Below the pieces are notes generated by a model, which saw nothing but the letters and a program-made list of their open reading frames with translations, was not told the DNA's origin and searched no databases. 50,392 nt of DNA from Streptomyces sp. NRRL B-1140. Its GTDB lineage: Bacteria; Actinomycetota; Actinomycetes; Streptomycetales; Streptomycetaceae. Position 1 is the first letter of the stretch; each line of letters opens with the position of its first letter. Positions 8,903-17,210 of this stretch are shown here, piece by piece. The position numbers were made by a program, and so were the translations under genes. The stretch covers positions 1 to 50,392 of the forward strand of contig NZ_LGEA01000111.1 in the NCBI RefSeq assembly GCF_001280065.1. Reading direction: 5' to 3'.

Positions 8903-8933
8903 CCGCCGACGCGGCGGTTGAGCGCGCGAGTTC
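8887..8933. repeat. Perfect 21-bp inverted repeat with 5-base loop
   Basis: Left arm 8887-8907 and right arm 8913-8933 are exact reverse complements, with loop GACGC. The arms are GC-rich in the middle (CGCGCGCTCAACCGCC). The repeat lies upstream of a leftward broken gene and of a rightward intact gene, so an ordinary terminator role is not obvious. It could be a bidirectional terminator left by a lost gene, an element end, or a strong operator. Confidence 0.9.
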
Positions 8934-9076
8934 GTCTGCTAGACGTTCAGCTCTTGCCAAAGAGCAAACTCATTTCATCCTATTGCACCAATTTCGGTTC
9001 ACCTGTTGTCTAAGGCATCAAGTAGAGCCAAACTGCGTCCCGCAAGCTCGTGCGCAAGTCTTGTCGAGGGGGCGGG

Positions 9077-10030
9077 ATGACACAGGATCCTGCGGCGCGT
9101 GACCGTGCTGATGCAGCATCGGGGGCGGATGGCGACGGTGTTACGGCAGGCACGCCTGAGGCCTCCGGTCCGGCGAGTGTGCCGACGCGAGACGCGGATG
9201 CTTCCGACGACGGCGATGCCCAAGCGTCCAAGCGAACTGCGTTGAAGGCATGGGGAGCAGGTGTGTGCGCAGTAATTATCGGAGGCGTGGCTACCGCCTT
9301 CTTCACCGGCTGGCTTCAGAACGACGCGCCCGACGTAGTCGACAGGGCCACTGGAAAGCCGCCAATCAAGGTCGCAAACGTCGCAATTTCCGTGGATGAG
9401 GGGCCATTTGCGCTGCGAAGCGCGGTGACCAACCAGCGAGACCGGGCCATGCTGGCGGAGCCCGCCGCTAGTGAGCAATGGCAGAACTTTCTGCAACGCC
9501 GACGGGCGGAGCCGGTCGGCCAGATGAACGTTGTGGCCGTACTTGAGGGAGGTAGGAGCAAGGCGAGAGTGATTGATATGCGCCCTCGCATCCTGCGGAA
9601 GCAGCCCCGGTTGAGTGGGGCGTACTTCTTGCCGGCGACTGCTGGTGAGGTCAGTACGATTCCCCTCGCTGCCAACTTGGACCGGCGCAACCCTGTTTTC
9701 GTCATGAACAAGGGAAAGGCGAAGAAGGAAAGCCGAGCCTACTTCCGCACACATCAAATTGATCTAGTGCGGGGCGAGCAGACTACATTAGCAATGTCAT
9801 TCACCGCACGCATAGCAGCGTACGAGTTCGATGTGTTGGTTAACGTGATCGCGGACGGGAAGTCCAAAGAAGTTGTCATCCGTGCATCGGGTGGTAAACC
9901 GTTCCACATCACAGGGCCCCAGGATCGCCCTCGAGGTTACACCCAGATCTTCAACGAGTCCGGAGGGTCATGGGTGCAGGCTCCTCCCGGCAGCTGGTGT
10001 GTACAGTCGGCCACTAACCAGAAATGCTGA
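9077..10030 (+). CDS. Single-pass membrane protein with large exported domain, function unknown
   Basis: Predicted 317 residues from the ATG at 9077, preceded by GAGGGGGCGGG at a good distance. The first 55 residues are disordered and rich in Asp, Ala and Ser. One hydrophobic segment (AWGAGVCAVIIGGVATAFFTG, about 62-82) follows a Lys/Arg patch, which predicts a short cytoplasmic tail and an extracellular C-terminal domain of about 230 residues. That domain is not recognised. A C-terminal Cys (NQKC) and another Cys ten residues earlier could form a disulfide. Base composition is clearly lower in GC than the surroundings, suggesting separate acquisition. The stop overlaps the next start (ATGCTGA), so the two genes are coupled and probably work together. 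Confidence 0.7.
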   Translation: MTQDPAARDRADAASGADGDGVTAGTPEASGPASVPTRDADASDDGDAQASKRTALKAWGAGVCAVIIGGVATAFFTGWLQNDAPDVVDRATGKPPIKVANVAISVDEGPFALRSAVTNQRDRAMLAEPAASEQWQNFLQRRRAEPVGQMNVVAVLEGGRSKARVIDMRPRILRKQPRLSGAYFLPATAGEVSTIPLAANLDRRNPVFVMNKGKAKKESRAYFRTHQIDLVRGEQTTLAMSFTARIAAYEFDVLVNVIADGKSKEVVIRASGGKPFHITGPQDRPRGYTQIFNESGGSWVQAPPGSWCVQSATNQKC

Positions 10031-11735
10031 CAGTGAGGCGGTGGGTCCGGCCCGTATTGGTGGCCCTATGTCTGGCGTTGTGGCCCTGGGTTGTGGGGAC
10101 GGGTGGGCCTGCTCGTGCATGGCCTCCTGCAGTAGGGGTGCGTGAAGTGTGGCACGCGGACCTCAACCTCGGCGAGCTGAACAGTCTGTATGCCGACCAG
10201 GGATACATTGTGTCATCAACACGCCAGGGTCGAGGGCTGGTGATTAGCAGAATGGCGACCGGAGGCCGCCTCTCTGAGATCTTCCCTCAGGATATCCCCC
10301 AGGGATATAGAGCAGAGCAGTTGCGCATCAGCGGCTCGATACTAGTGATTGCTTGGACAGATGTCGGTTCGGATCCCGTCCTGCTGCGTGGGTACGACGT
10401 TGCGACTGGCCGGCAGATATGGCACAGGAATGTCGCCCTCCCTTCCAGGCTAGGGCCGCGTGTGGCCCTCACGGAAAACATCGCCGCAGTCTTCAGCGGT
10501 TTTCCGGTGCGCGTCAAGGCATTCGATGCATATACCGGCGTTCAGCGATGGAGTGTCGAGCCCACGATCGCGGACCTACGCTTCCCATGGTTGGAGCACA
10601 GCGCCGTATACGCCGGGGCAGGAAGCATCTGGTACGTCTTTATGTGGCACCGATCCCCGGGGTCCCTGGCCAAGTTGACCGCTCTGAACTCCCTCACCGG
10701 TGCGAAACTCTGGCAGCGCTCGATACGCATGCCCGCCGAACCTAGTTCTTATGACGCGATTGGGTACCCCTATGAGTTGATTCTCACGCCGTCGAACTCC
10801 GGTGACATCGCTGTGAAGGTAGGACAGGAGCTTCGAGTGTATTCCGACTCGGGGCGCCTATTGTCACTTGGAAATAGTTACGCATGGAGCCTGGCTCGGA
10901 AAGGGGCGGAGCTTTATGTGCAGGAGAGGGATCCACAGGAGAAGGAACTAAACCCTTCCGTTTGCGCGCCTTCGATGTCAATCGAGGTGAGATTCTTTGG
11001 GAACGCTCCGTCTACGCCTCTCTGGAGCTGGAAGGAAGCGCAATGATCGGTCAGATTCGTCACGAATGGCCGATGGCTACATATATCGAGCATTTGACGC
11101 TTGACTCCGGACGCTCCGTTCAGGTTCCGGTGCTTAGCAGTGTATTGCACACGGAACTCATCGGATCCCACGGCGACCTATTGGCTATCTAGGAAGAGAA
11201 GGGTAATACGGCTGTGCCTCCGGATAGTCTGTTTGGCCGACTCACCGTATACCGTCTTGTCGCCGACCCGCGGAACCTTCACCCGGCCCTCGCTGGCTTG
11301 TCGCCAGCCAGATGGCCAGATGCATGTGACCTTCTCCAAATCGGTAAACTGTCAACCAACCCAAAGTACACTCCTATTCCGCAGCGGCGCACTATTTTTG
11401 GCACGCGTTTGCCTCGACCTTCGGTCTGTACCTATGTGCCAGATACGGGCGCAGCACCATCGATCCGCATCTCTGTCGAATACACTGCACCTTCCCGACG
11501 AGAAGCCGAACGGCTCATGCGTTCCCGATTGGCCTTGGCTCGTCTCAGTTTTCAAACCGCCGAGAGGATCGGGCCACAGCGCATTGCTGTTACGGAGGAA
11601 CCTCCCAGCGGCAAGGTATACGCCGTATATGCCCGGGTCGGCACGTCCGTGGTGCGGATCACTACCACACCCGCCTCGCCTGCCTTGGTTCGGCGCGCTG
11701 CCCAAGCGGTTGAGTTGTCGAGGAGTCACGACTGA
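10024..11735 (+). pseudogene. Exported PQQ-like beta-propeller protein, broken by frameshift and stop
   Basis: ATG at 10024 overlaps the previous stop. The N-terminus is a signal peptide (RRWVRPVLVALCLALWPWVVG). Propeller-type repeats follow: RGYDVATGRQIWHRNV, KAFDAYTGVQRWSVE, TALNSLTGAKLWQRS. This is the [FA]D..TG...W pattern of PQQ/pyrrolo-quinoline-type blades. Near 10950 the frame ends, while the next blade (LRAFDVNRGEILWERSVYAS) is one frame away. That frame reads to a TAG at 11190-11192 and then continues unbroken in the same frame (SLFGRLTVYRLVADPRNLHP) to 11735. The simplest reading is one ancestral gene with one indel and one nonsense change. An independent gene from the GTG at 11214 is possible but has only a distant purine-rich site. 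GC is low, as in the coupled upstream gene. Confidence 0.65.
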
Positions 11736-11850
11736 CCCAGTTGAGTCCTGCTGCGGAACCCTCGTAGATATGAGCTGTCCCGTAACTGGACGGCGCCCCC
11801 TTGCCGATTCCGGATCGGACCGTGTCAGTGGCTAGTGACAGGATCGAGGG

Positions 11851-12475
11851 GTGCTGATCAAGGGATACGACGTCGGCCCGTTGGTGCCGGGCGAGTCACT
11901 GCTGGTCCACCCGGGCTTCTGGTCGAACTACCTCCTGGCGATGTGCAGCAATGGGGGGTGTCCCGAGCGCCCGCTTCGAGAGTGGTTCGGCAAGGACGGC
12001 GCCGATGTCGATGCCCTGTCCGAGGTCCTCTTCGACCCTGGGGCGCTGGCCAGCGTTCAGGGTGCCGGCCGAAGACGGCCCCGGAGCCGTGGTGGTCTAC
12101 CGCAACCTGGATGGCGAGTACGGCACCGACTACCTCCTCACCCATCCAGGCAGAAGCTACGCCGAGCAGATCGCCAGCTGGGACGGAGATTTCTCGGGCA
12201 CTGGGCTGACATGGCACGAACTGATCCGGATCGCTGACAGTCCGTCGCTTGCGGACGAAGGCGTCCAGGACACGGCCACCCGCTTCCTGCTGCTGCTTCC
12301 CCTCCTCACCGACCCGGACGTGCCGGAAACAGCATCAGCAAGGCTTATCGCCGCCCTGACCGCAGTCGGCGCGCCGCAAGACACTGCCTCCATCGCGGCG
12401 GAGCACCTCCTGGCCCACCTCACGAGGAGATCCCGACACGACCCCACGTGGGCGTCTCCGCTGAGCGGCAGCTGA
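11851..12475 (+). pseudogene. Unrecognised protein gene, split by a frameshift
   Basis: The first part, from a GTG at 11851, reads MLIKGYDVGPLVPGESLL to about ALASVQ near 12058. The coding pattern then moves one frame (PAEDGPGAVVVYRNLDGEYG, SYAEQIASWDGDFSGTGL, LLLLPLLTDPDVPETASARL) and stops at 12475. Joined, the two halves make about 207 residues of consistent composition. I do not recognise the family. The split lies in a GC-rich run near 12058-12066. It may be a true lesion or a sequencing indel. Confidence 0.6.
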
Positions 12476-12518
12476 GAGGTGGGCCGAGCCGCCAGCCACA
12501 CCATGAAACGATCTTGGT

Positions 12519-13118
12519 ATGGCTGGTGTGATCACGGCGTCGGAAGCTTCCTGGATAGCCCCGTTCTCCGGGCTGAGCCCTCGCGCCTTCGGGAAGCTGG
12601 TAACGGTTCTGCGGCGCCAGGGTGCGGACGTGGTCCGCAGGGGCCGGCCGTGGAGCCTTCCGCTGGAGGATCGTGCCCTGCTGGTCGCGGCCTACTGGCG
12701 AACGAACCTGACCATGCGGCAACTCGCCCCGCTGTTCGGGATCTCGAAGTCGGCGGCGGACCGGATCATCGACCACTTCGGGCCGATGCTCGCGCTCCAG
12801 CCCCGCAAACAGTTCGCCAAGGACACCGTGCTCATCGTCGACGGCACCCTGGTACCCACCCGCGACCACACCATCGCCGAGCGGTCGAAGAACTACCGGT
12901 ACTCCACCAACCACCAGATCGTCATCGACGCCGACACCCGCCTGGTCGTCGTGGTCGGCCAGCCGCTCGCCGGGAACCGCAACGACTGCAAGGCATGGGA
13001 GGAATCCGGCGCCAAAGCCGCCGTCGGGAAGACCACCACGATCGCCGACGGCGGCTACCCGGGCACCGGATTGGTCATCCCGCACCGTCGGCAGCGCGGC
13101 CAGACCGAACTCCCGGAC
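12519..13118 (+). pseudogene. IS5-family (DDE_Tnp_4, HARBI1-like) transposase, 3' truncated
   Basis: The ATG at 12519 starts a typical Streptomyces IS5-type transposase: helix-turn-helix region LTMRQLAPLFGISKSAADRI, first catalytic region LIVDGTLVPTRDH, then QIVIDADTRLVVVVGQPLAGNRND and second region TTTIADGGYPGTGL. Homology runs to about QRGQTELPD and stops near 13118. The expected C-terminal region with the last acidic residue (usually in a VEH or VERVF context) is missing, and the frame runs on into unrelated Arg-rich sequence to 13436. About 80-100 residues are lost, so the transposase should be inactive. The right end of the IS is absent, so the element was cut by a deletion or a later insertion. 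Confidence 0.8.
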
Positions 13119-13227
13119 TCGACGCTCCTCCGCCATCGCACCTTTCTCCACTCCTGCACCCGCCCCTCGGCAGGCAGGCCCGGACGACGATCATCGCGGC
13201 CACGCATCCCTGGCCGACCGCGGGCGG

Positions 13228-14085
13228 TCAATCGGAGAACCCCGCCACCTCGGTTGCCGGTTCCACGCCCCAGCCTGTCTGCGACTGCTGCTGCGCGTGG
13301 CGCAGTTGCCGAGCGGGGCCTGGGAGCCGGTTCGGGTCGGGGCAGTCGATGCCCAGTGCCAGGCGAAGCTGTGACATGTAGAGGTCGACCTCGAAGGCGC
13401 GGTATCCGCAGGTCTGGCCTCCGCCTGGATCCCTGAACGTTCCGGGATGCGTTCTGAGCAGGTGTTTCAGGAGGCTTTCATTCGACCGCGTCCGTACCTC
13501 TTCGAGGAATTTATCCACTGCGGAGATGTCGTACAGCGGCTGGCTTCCGGTGTCGCGATGGTCCCAGCGCTCCACTGCGAACCGGGGTGCCGGCACCGCT
13601 TCGAGGAGCTGGTCCATGGCGTCGGTCCGGCGGCGTGCCTCTTCGCGTTCGGCAGCCTCGTCCGTACGCCGGGCGTCGAGGCCGGCGGTGACGCGCTCCT
13701 CCAACTCCGCGAGCCTTTCGGCCGCGGCTGCGAGGGCCTGCTCGAGCACCTCGATCCTGCTCTGGGCTTCGTGAACCTCTGCGGCCAGGCTCTCGCTGGG
13801 ACGCCGGTGCAGGTCGTCCTGGTGAGCCCGCTGCCATGCCTGATGCCACGGCTCCCAGGTCTGTCCGCATCCAGCCGTGATGAACGCCTTGAAGGTGGCT
13901 TCCCGAGGAAAGACCCTGCCGTTGACCAGGCCGGAGACGGTCCCGGTCGACAGGTGTGCCTTATTGGCGACCCGGCTGCCGCTCAGGTCCAGGCAGGCCA
14001 TGAGCTCCTTCGCTGCGAGGACGAGCTGCAGCGAGGACGTCACGTGTGCCGGATCCGGCAGCGGGCGAGCAGGATAAGTCGTCAT
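13228..14085 (-). CDS. XRE-like helix-turn-helix protein with coiled coil
   Basis: Predicted 285 residues. The ATG at 14085 has GAGGGGGATTC immediately upstream, much better than any upstream start in the open frame. An N-terminal helix-turn-helix sits at about 20-65 (AAKELMACLDLSGSRVANKA, HLSTGTVSGLVNGR, FKAFITAGCG). A long Ala/Glu/Arg coiled coil occupies about 100-165 (VLEQALAAAAERLAELEERV). The C-terminal part contains a Trp/Tyr-rich region and a conserved-looking TFRDPGGGQTCGYRAFEVDL. It is probably a transcriptional regulator, either of itself or of the divergent small gene at 14331. The target is unknown. Its start region and that gene's start region are 245 bases apart and divergent. 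Confidence 0.7.
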   Translation of the reverse strand: MTTYPARPLPDPAHVTSSLQLVLAAKELMACLDLSGSRVANKAHLSTGTVSGLVNGRVFPREATFKAFITAGCGQTWEPWHQAWQRAHQDDLHRRPSESLAAEVHEAQSRIEVLEQALAAAAERLAELEERVTAGLDARRTDEAAEREEARRRTDAMDQLLEAVPAPRFAVERWDHRDTGSQPLYDISAVDKFLEEVRTRSNESLLKHLLRTHPGTFRDPGGGQTCGYRAFEVDLYMSQLRLALGIDCPDPNRLPGPARQLRHAQQQSQTGWGVEPATEVAGFSD

Positions 14086-14330
14086 GAATCCCCCTCGGCA
14101 GTAGGCCAACACCGTAATTGAACGAGCCTTCCCAGCAGGGGCTTTCACTGCAATGCGGCGGTGTTCGCAATTGCCGTGCCATGAGGGGATCTGCTGGGGG
14201 TCAGGGGGGCCGGCTCTCTGCTGTCCTGGTCTTGGTTGCTCGCCGAGCCACACGTTCGGTCCCCGCCCCGCCATGCCGGGACGGGCAGACGTTTCCGACC
14301 CACGGACCACGCCCACAGGAGGTCGACTCC

Positions 14331-14486
14331 ATGTCCAACGACCCTCAGGACCGCCACTCCGTGGCCATCGCCCTCCTGGGCACGACGCTCGCCGGGCTGA
14401 TCGCCGTGGCGTACCCGGTCCTGATCCCGGCCCTGGGTATCGCGTTCGCCGCCTTCATGGCCCTGAGCGTGTTCCTGAAACTGTGA
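14331..14486 (+). CDS. Small membrane protein (51 residues), plasmid-spread-like
   Basis: ATG at 14331 with a strong site, CAGGAGG, nine bases upstream. After a polar start (MSNDPQDRHSVA) the rest is almost wholly hydrophobic (IALLGTTLAGLIAVAYPVLI, then IAFAAFMALSVF), predicting two short or one long membrane segment. Tiny hydrophobic proteins of this kind accompany transfer and spread (Spd) genes on Streptomyces plasmids. That role is only inferred. Confidence 0.7.
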   Translation: MSNDPQDRHSVAIALLGTTLAGLIAVAYPVLIPALGIAFAAFMALSVFLKL

Positions 14487-14529
14487 CCTCGGCCGGCGGC
14501 CGGGCGTGAACGGGAGCGGCAGGTTGCCA

Positions 14530-15069
14530 ACTGCTCGACGTCGCCCGCTCCCTCACCGCGATCCATGGCGCGGTCACCGCCGGCACCGAGACGTCTCGCA
14601 CGCGATACAGCGACCCGGGACGGCGCGGCCGCGCTCGACTACGGCCTGTCCCAGTGCGCCCTGATCGCCGTCTCCGGCCGTAGCGGCGACGTCGCGGAGC
14701 CTGATCCGCCCGCCGGCTCACCGCGCTCGCTCACAGCGGCCTCCAGGCACTCGCTGAGGCCACGGTGCGCGCGGTGGTCCGCCAGGCCGTCCGTGACATC
14801 CGAACCGCGCCGCCCCGACACCCGCCGATCCATCGGCAGACCCGACCGTCGCCGCGCCGCGCCGCGTCGTCGACGAACTCGCCGCCGACACCCACGCGAT
14901 CGGCGAGCTGATGCTCGAAGTCGCGCCAGCCTACGTATCCGACACCGAGGCGGCCGACGTCCTTGCCCTGCTCTGTGAGGAGATCGGTGAGCCCCTCGAG
15001 CACGGCCTCGCCGCCCGCCGCTACGCGACGTCCGGCGACCCCCGCGCCCTGCACGGCACCGTGCTGTAG
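14530..15069 (+). pseudogene. Decayed coding region, family unknown
   Basis: Coding-like segments lie in different frames on the same strand: LLDVARSLTAIHGAVTAGTE (about 14530-14590), AALDYGLSQCALIAVSGRSGD (about 14620-14690), GLQALAEATVRAVVRQAVRD (about 14740-14800), and RVVDELAADTHAIGELMLEV followed by EAADVLALLCEEIGEPLEHG with a stop at 15067-15069. The pieces have compatible composition and order, so they probably derive from one gene with several indels. No family is recognised. Confidence in the exact limits is low. Confidence 0.4.
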
Positions 15070-15460
15070 ACGCTGCTCCTGGTGATGGTCGCCGGCTACA
15101 GCAGGGCGGTCTCCTGGGTGCAGCGCAGCATTTGCATGGGCCAGGCGGCACACGGGTGCTGCACGAGCAGCAGCCCGTCCCGGCCGGGTGGAGCACGGCC
15201 AGCTGCTGCACGCGCTGCTCGGGCCGTGCTGGACCCGGCCACCGGCTCCTGTTCCGCGGGCTCCAGTACGACGGTGGGCCCGCTGCTGCACTGCATAAGA
15301 CGGGAGTAAGCGCCCGAGGTGGTTCAGGAGCTCTTGCAGGGCCGGTCAGGGGCCTCGGTGGGCGATATTGGCCACGGGTCGGCCAACACCTGCATGGACA
15401 GTGGCCACCACGGAACGACCTGGCGATCAGTGACTGAGTCCTCTTTGGCCCCTGCTACTC
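15070..15460. other. GC-rich stretch without a recognisable gene
   Basis: Open frames are present but have no ribosome site, no consistent codon bias and no motif I know. The part near 15130-15290 is rich in CTGCTGC and GCAGCAG runs and may be further relic sequence. Nothing functional can be supported. Confidence 0.4.
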
Positions 15461-15531
15461 AGTCCCTGGGCAAAACTGCAGGTCAAGCGGACATGAGGCT
15501 CAGTCGAGGGACTCAAGGGACTCTCATTCGG

Positions 15532-15606
15532 AATTATGAGCCAGTCTTGTGTGCAGGTGCGCGCGGGCGCATCTGCCTGCCTACAGGTTGTAGCTAGCTC
15601 ATAATT
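15532..15606. repeat. Nested inverted repeats inside the boxed region
   Basis: AATTATGAGC at 15532-15541 pairs exactly with GCTCATAATT at 15597-15606. Between them a second, imperfect GC-rich hairpin (GCAGGTGCGC with GCGCATCTGC, 9 of 10) lies around 15553-15576. The A/T-rich outer stem and inner stem could form a branched or cruciform structure, as seen at single- and double-strand origins. Confidence 0.6.
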
Positions 15607-15850
15607 GAGGATCCCAGTCCCTACGGTCCCTTGCGAGTTGTTCATTGCGCCTCCGACCTGCGAAAATGTTCAGGGACTAGGGTGAGGGACCAAAGGGCTG
15701 CGGCCGGCGGCTTCGTCCCTGCCGCTCCGCGGCGGGTTGGCGGTTGCAGCAGCCTGGGGTCATCGCTCAGTGATAAGTCCGGCCTTGTTCACGGCTGCGC
15801 TAGGGCTCCAGTCCCTCGCCGCGCGGCAGAGCATGGGTTTGCCGACTGTA

Positions 15851-15879
15851 TGAGAGTGCAGTCCCTCCAACCACTCTCA
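15851..15879. repeat. Inverted repeat framing one AGTCCCT box
   Basis: TGAGAGTG at 15851-15858 pairs with CACTCTCA at 15872-15879. The AGTCCCT box at 15860-15866 sits in the loop, so the box would be exposed if the stem formed. This is an observed symmetry; function is inferred. Confidence 0.55.
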
Positions 15880-16127
15880 ATTCGGACATTGCCCCCATAG
15901 GTTGTGCCGCGGAGCGACTCAAGGGACCGTAGGGACTCTAAAAGCTGATGGGCCGCCACGCGGGGAAGCTGCCGCCCACCATCGTTCTTGGGTCCTAGAC
16001 TCTCTTCCGAAACACAGTCCCTACAGTCCCTTGGGACCCTCACTACAGCACGCGGTCACTGCAACAGTTAGGCCCACCAGGGACTGAAGGAACTGAAGGA
16101 AACGAAAACTTCGAAGAAGGACGACGC

Positions 16128-17210
16128 GTGCCCGGCCCCACCGCGACGAGAGTGCCTGCAGGCCCTGCTAAGCCTGCCACACCGCATACCGTTGCCCGGT
16201 GGTGCGCTGAGCAGGGCTGGCCTGTCCATCCCCTTGCAGCGGGCCGCAAGACGCCCGCAGGAAACTGCGCAGCCTGCAAAGATCAGCACCACCAGCCAGC
16301 CGACTGCCCCTGCCTTCCAGCAGGCCGTCCATGCCATGGGTTCCACGCCGCGACGACCAACACCGCGCGCATCGACGCCTGGTGGTCCCGCACGCCGACC
16401 TGGGGCGTCGGCGTGGCCTGCGGGGGAGCGGACCTGATCGTCATCGATATCGACGCGCACTCCGCGCCGGTCCCCGACCGCAACCGCCTCCTGCCTGGCA
16501 TCGCCATCCACGACTCAGTCGACCTGGACGGTTTGGCGTCCGGCTTCGACACCCTCGCGCTCCTGGCGGCACTACGCCGGCAACCCAGCCCCGCCGACGA
16601 CGACAGCACGTTGCGCGTGCGTACCCCCTCCGGTGGCCTGCACGTCTGGTACCGAAACCCCCACCCAGCCACACGGTTCCGCTGCTCGACCGGCTCCAGC
16701 TCCAAGGTCGCCCTTGCCTGGCAGGTCGACGTACGGGCTGACGGCGGCTACATCGTCGCCCCCACCACCCGCACCGCCCAGGGGACTTACCTGCGCGAAG
16801 GACCGACCCGACTGCCTGCCCCCCTGCCTGAATGGCTCGGCGAAGAACTCGTGAGGACCGGCCACGTGATCCAGCGCCCACCGGTCCGACCCAAGCCCGA
16901 AGTCCCCCGCGCCCGCCGTCCCCGAACCGCTGCCGGCGGGCAACGTGTCCTGGAGCCCCTGCTCCAGGAGGTCGCCGAGTGCGCGGCCACGCGTGAAGGC
17001 GCGGCCTTCACCGAGAAACTCAACAAGGCCGCATACACCGCCGGAGGACTCACCGCAGCCGGGCATCTCGACGAACCCACTGCGCGAGCCCAACTGCTCG
17101 CGGCTGCCGAGGCTGCGCGCCCCTGGCAAAGTGCCCGCAACGTACGAATCGTCGACGACGCCCTCGCCGCCGGGGCCGCCCGCCCGCTCCACCTCAAAGG
17201 ACGTTCATGA
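16128..17210 (+). CDS. Bifunctional DNA primase/polymerase (prim-pol domain)
   Basis: Predicted 360 residues from a GTG at 16128 with AAGAAGGA upstream. It starts with VARWCAEQGWPVHPLAAGRK, typical of prim-pol proteins, then a small Cys/His insert (CAACKDQHHQPADCPC) that could bind zinc. The catalytic acidic pair lies in LIVIDIDAH (about 103-111). The later family motifs are RVRTPSGGLHVWY and QVDVRADGGYIVAPTTR (about 200-217). Prim-pol enzymes make primers and extend them during plasmid and element replication. The stop overlaps the helicase start as ATGA, so the two form an operon. It is comparable to the replication proteins of actinobacterial integrative elements. The adjacent box cluster is the likely target of this replication system. 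Confidence 0.88.
   Translation: MPGPTATRVPAGPAKPATPHTVARWCAEQGWPVHPLAAGRKTPAGNCAACKDQHHQPADCPCLPAGRPCHGFHAATTNTARIDAWWSRTPTWGVGVACGGADLIVIDIDAHSAPVPDRNRLLPGIAIHDSVDLDGLASGFDTLALLAALRRQPSPADDDSTLRVRTPSGGLHVWYRNPHPATRFRCSTGSSSKVALAWQVDVRADGGYIVAPTTRTAQGTYLREGPTRLPAPLPEWLGEELVRTGHVIQRPPVRPKPEVPRARRPRTAAGGQRVLEPLLQEVAECAATREGAAFTEKLNKAAYTAGGLTAAGHLDEPTARAQLLAAAEAARPWQSARNVRIVDDALAAGAARPLHLKGRS

Larger units (their letters stand above)
15461..16085. repeat. Candidate replication origin: cluster of AGTCCCT/AGGGACT boxes
   Basis: Exact heptamers AGTCCCT, or AGGGACT on the other strand, start at 15461, 15507, 15516, 15616, 15672, 15810, 15860, 15931, 16016, 16025 and 16079: eleven in 625 bases. Near copies (GGTCCCT, AGGGACC) lie at 15626, 15685 and 15922. 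Two spaced boxes form a 17-bp unit, AGTCCCTACGGTCCCTT, at 15616-15632. Its exact reverse complement is at 15921-15937 and a one-base variant is at 16016-16032. The region has no gene, is richer in A/T than its surroundings, and lies directly upstream of the prim-pol and SF3 helicase genes. This is the expected place for iterons bound by a replication protein. They could instead be operators controlling that operon. Confidence 0.75.

Noticed and set aside
10950..11192. Programmed frameshift or stop readthrough in the propeller gene
   Set aside because: No slippery heptamer or downstream stem was found at the shift, and a separate nonsense codon is also present, so mutation or sequencing error is simpler.
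15461..16085. CRISPR or tandem-repeat array in the box cluster
   Set aside because: Boxes are 7 bases long, irregularly spaced and in both orientations, which fits protein-binding sites.
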